NCBI GenBank assembly: GCA_937922105.1
Contig: CAKZVN010000282.1
Coordinates: forward strand, 1 to 17,039
Reading direction: 5' to 3'
Length of the DNA: 17,039 nt
From: an uncultured Litorilinea sp.
GTDB lineage: Bacteria; Chloroflexota; Anaerolineae; Caldilineales; Caldilineaceae
Numbering within the stretch: position 1 is the first letter of the stretch; the number at the start of each line of letters is the position of its first letter. Of this stretch, positions 15,537 to 17,039 are shown one piece after another. A program made the translations under genes and the position numbers. Below the pieces are notes generated by a model, which made no database searches, was not told the origin of the DNA, and saw only the letters and a program-made list of their open reading frames with translations.

Positions 15537-16467
15537 GGTAGAACTCCCCTTTGTCGTCGAAATAGGTGGGACCGATGGGCACGGGTGTCCCGGCGCGCGC
15601 CGCCGCCAACTTGGCGGCATAGCCGGTGTCGGACAGTTCGTAGGCGACGCTGCCGTCGGCTTGGGGAATCTCGTTCATGAACTTGTAGCGCGCACCCGTC
15701 TGGCGACAGACCCACGTCGCCTGGTTTTCCACCTGGAAAAACACATCGTCGAACTCCAGCGGTCGCACATCGGTGTAGGGCGGCACGGCATAGAGACGCT
15801 TCTCGCGACCGGCGGAGAGCAATGTCAGATGCGCGGCTTGGTGCAGCTTGGGCGTATCCCAGCGCGGGATAGGACTAGGCGACATGACATAGCGCCCATG
15901 CACCAGGCAGGGATAGCTTGCGCCCTGCATAAAGCGCCCGAAGTGGACCAACTGCTCGTAGAGCGTCAGCCACATCTGCGAATAGTCGGCGTCGGCGTGC
16001 ATGATGCGCGCCTGGGAGATGTCCGGCTGGACACGGCGCAACGGCTCCGGGTCGGGCACTTGCAGAATCAGCGCCTGTCCCTCGGCCAAACGCTCCTCCG
16101 GGATGCGGTGGCGGCTCTGGATCAATGTTGCGTGCAGGGTATCGGTGGTGGTGGACGCGCCGGTCATGCGCGCCAGGAAGCGGCGCAGGTTAGCCGCGTT
16201 CACCGAATCGTCCGCGCCCTGGTCAATCACCTTGATCACGCTTTCCGGCCCAGCCATACTCAGCGTGACTTGCAGCCCGCCCGTGCCCCAGCCGCGCGCA
16301 ATGGGCAACTCGCGGCTGGCGTAGGGCACTTGATAGCCGGGGATGGCGACCGCCTTGAGCATGGTACGGCGTAGCTCGCGCTTGGCGAACTCGTCCAGGA
16401 AACCGTAGGCATAGCCGCTCTGCTGTTCTTGGGCAAAGGGCGCGGTCAGGGTCATAAGACGGTTCAT
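15514..16467 (-). CDS. phnJ: PhnJ-family C-P lyase catalytic subunit with a degenerate cysteine motif
   Basis: PhnJ normally splits the C-P bond of ribose 1-phosphonate 5-phosphate by radical SAM chemistry. This 317-residue protein is unmistakably PhnJ: LKAVAIPGYQVPY with Gly44 at the position of E. coli Gly32, GWGTGGLQVT, KVIDQGADDS.NA, TLIQSRHRIPE, GRYVMSPSPIP, and AGREKRLYAVPP. Relative to E. coli Cys241, Cys244, Cys266 and Cys272, it has Thr251, Cys254, Leu278 and Ala284. The surrounding SDT-Y is kept, so the alignment is secure. The only other Cys is Cys187. The C-terminus is about 25 residues longer than in E. coli and rich in Asp, Glu and His. Start overlaps phnI as ATGA (16464-16467). 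The usual Fe-S cluster could not form as described; the activity is therefore uncertain. Confidence 0.93.
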   Translation of the reverse strand: MNRLMTLTAPFAQEQQSGYAYGFLDEFAKRELRRTMLKAVAIPGYQVPYASRELPIARGWGTGGLQVTLSMAGPESVIKVIDQGADDSVNAANLRRFLARMTGASTTTDTLHATLIQSRHRIPEERLAEGQALILQVPDPEPLRRVQPDISQARIMHADADYSQMWLTLYEQLVHFGRFMQGASYPCLVHGRYVMSPSPIPRWDTPKLHQAAHLTLLSAGREKRLYAVPPYTDVRPLEFDDVFFQVENQATWVCRQTGARYKFMNEIPQADGSVAYELSDTGYAAKLAAARAGTPVPIGPTYFDDKGEFYHAGFLKS

Positions 16468-17039
16468 GCGCCGTTCTCCTTTGCACCTGCGGGCTGAGCC
16501 GTCGCTTGTGGGTCAGGTTGCGCCGTCGTGGTGGAGCCGGCACTTTGGGACGTAGCGGGCTTGGTATAGAACGTCTGTACAAAGATACCCTCGTGCATGT
16601 GGCGTGCGCGTGACTCGCGCGCCTGGCGCAAATTATCCATGCTGCTGCTGAAGGTCACATAGTGGGGCAACTTGTAGTGGATGCAGAAACCGGACGATTC
16701 CACCGGCTCGGTGTGGTAGAGGACGAACTCCTCGCGGTGGGCCGGGTGGGCATTGGGCTTGTCCATCGCCAAGTCGAGCATGGACGCCGCAATGGTCTTG
16801 ACTTCGTTCCAGCCCAGCGTGGCGCAAAAGCCGATCTCCAGCCCCGGCTTTTCAGGCGTGCCGCCAGCAGTATCCACCACCTCGGCCTGGCTGATGCGCA
16901 CGCGGCCTGCGCTGAAGACTGCGCCGGTCAGCGGATGGGCGAGTTTCACCTCGCCATAGCCCAAACGTACCTCGTTGACCGTGGGGTGGACGATGCCGTA
17001 GCCGCGCATCCCGGCATAGCCCAGCGCCAGCACGCCGCC
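16464..17039 (-). CDS. phnI: PhnI C-terminal part, C-P lyase core subunit, cut by window end
   Basis: PhnI is the nucleosidase subunit that, with PhnG and PhnH (and PhnL), attaches phosphonate to the ribose of ATP with loss of adenine. The frame is open to the window end, so only about 190 C-terminal residues are seen. Matching parts are LALGYAGMRGYGIVHPTVNEVR.GYGEV, then W.EVKTIAASMLDLAM, EEFVLYHTEPVESSGF and HYKLPHYVTF. The two His of HYKLPH (codons at 16677-16679 and 16662-16664) match E. coli His328 and His333, which hold zinc in the core complex structure. The last 35 or so residues are Ala/Thr/Gln/Pro-rich and unlike ordinary PhnI tails. The stop overlaps the phnJ start by four bases. 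phnG and phnH are expected upstream. Confidence 0.92.
   Translation of the reverse strand, partial: GGVLALGYAGMRGYGIVHPTVNEVRLGYGEVKLAHPLTGAVFSAGRVRISQAEVVDTAGGTPEKPGLEIGFCATLGWNEVKTIAASMLDLAMDKPNAHPAHREEFVLYHTEPVESSGFCIHYKLPHYVTFSSSMDNLRQARESRARHMHEGIFVQTFYTKPATSQSAGSTTTAQPDPQATAQPAGAKENGA

Noticed and set aside
1..17039. CRISPR arrays, tRNA or rRNA genes, insertion sequences, attachment sites
   Set aside because: No regularly spaced identical repeats, cloverleaf-like sequences, transposase or integrase motifs, or terminal inverted repeats were seen by eye.

Overview
The window is a phosphonate (C-P lyase) catabolic locus built as two convergent arms. It is GC-rich. Several traits suggest a Chloroflexota-type (Anaerolineae/Caldilineae-like) bacterium: a lipoprotein signal followed by an Ala/Pro-rich linker, a secreted repeat protein ending in a ...VFVPLLRR tail, and the overall gene styles. 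The taxonomic call is an inference, not proof.

Left arm, + strand (1-9170): the 3' part of a phnM gene is followed by a 147-base gap with a tandem 10-base direct repeat. Next comes a complete five-gene peptide-family (Dpp/Opp, SBP family 5) ABC importer: lipoprotein binding protein, two permeases and two ATPases. A strong hairpin lies between the binding protein and the first permease. A xylose-isomerase-like TIM-barrel protein, a GT2 glycosyltransferase and a class I methyltransferase follow. The second ATPase stops at an in-frame TAG in the middle of its conserved C-terminal Cys motif, and 44 further in-frame codons with the missing Cys residues lie downstream.

Right arm, - strand (17039-9186): phnI (3' part), phnJ, phnK, phnL, phnM, a phosphonate-cluster hexapeptide-repeat acetyltransferase and a second TIM-barrel protein form a tight operon that ends at a terminator-like hairpin. 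Downstream in the same direction is a secreted protein of ten propeller-type repeats with its own candidate promoter. The two arms meet 15 bases apart near 9170-9186.

How the genes would work together: the importer brings in a phosphonate or phosphonate conjugate. PhnI with PhnG/H (presumably just outside the window) joins it to ribose triphosphate, PhnM removes pyrophosphate, and PhnJ would normally cleave the C-P bond by radical SAM chemistry, with PhnK/PhnL as ATPase partners. No phnP, phnN or PhnCDE importer is visible here.

The most striking observation is PhnJ. It is clearly a full-length PhnJ and keeps the glycine implicated in radical chemistry, but three of the four cysteines that define the family's Fe-S/thiyl centre are replaced. 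The operon copy of phnM also needs a one-base frameshift to read through, while the other phnM, in the left arm, is open over the visible part. The locus is therefore either a non-canonical C-P lyase-like system or one with several damaged genes or sequence errors.
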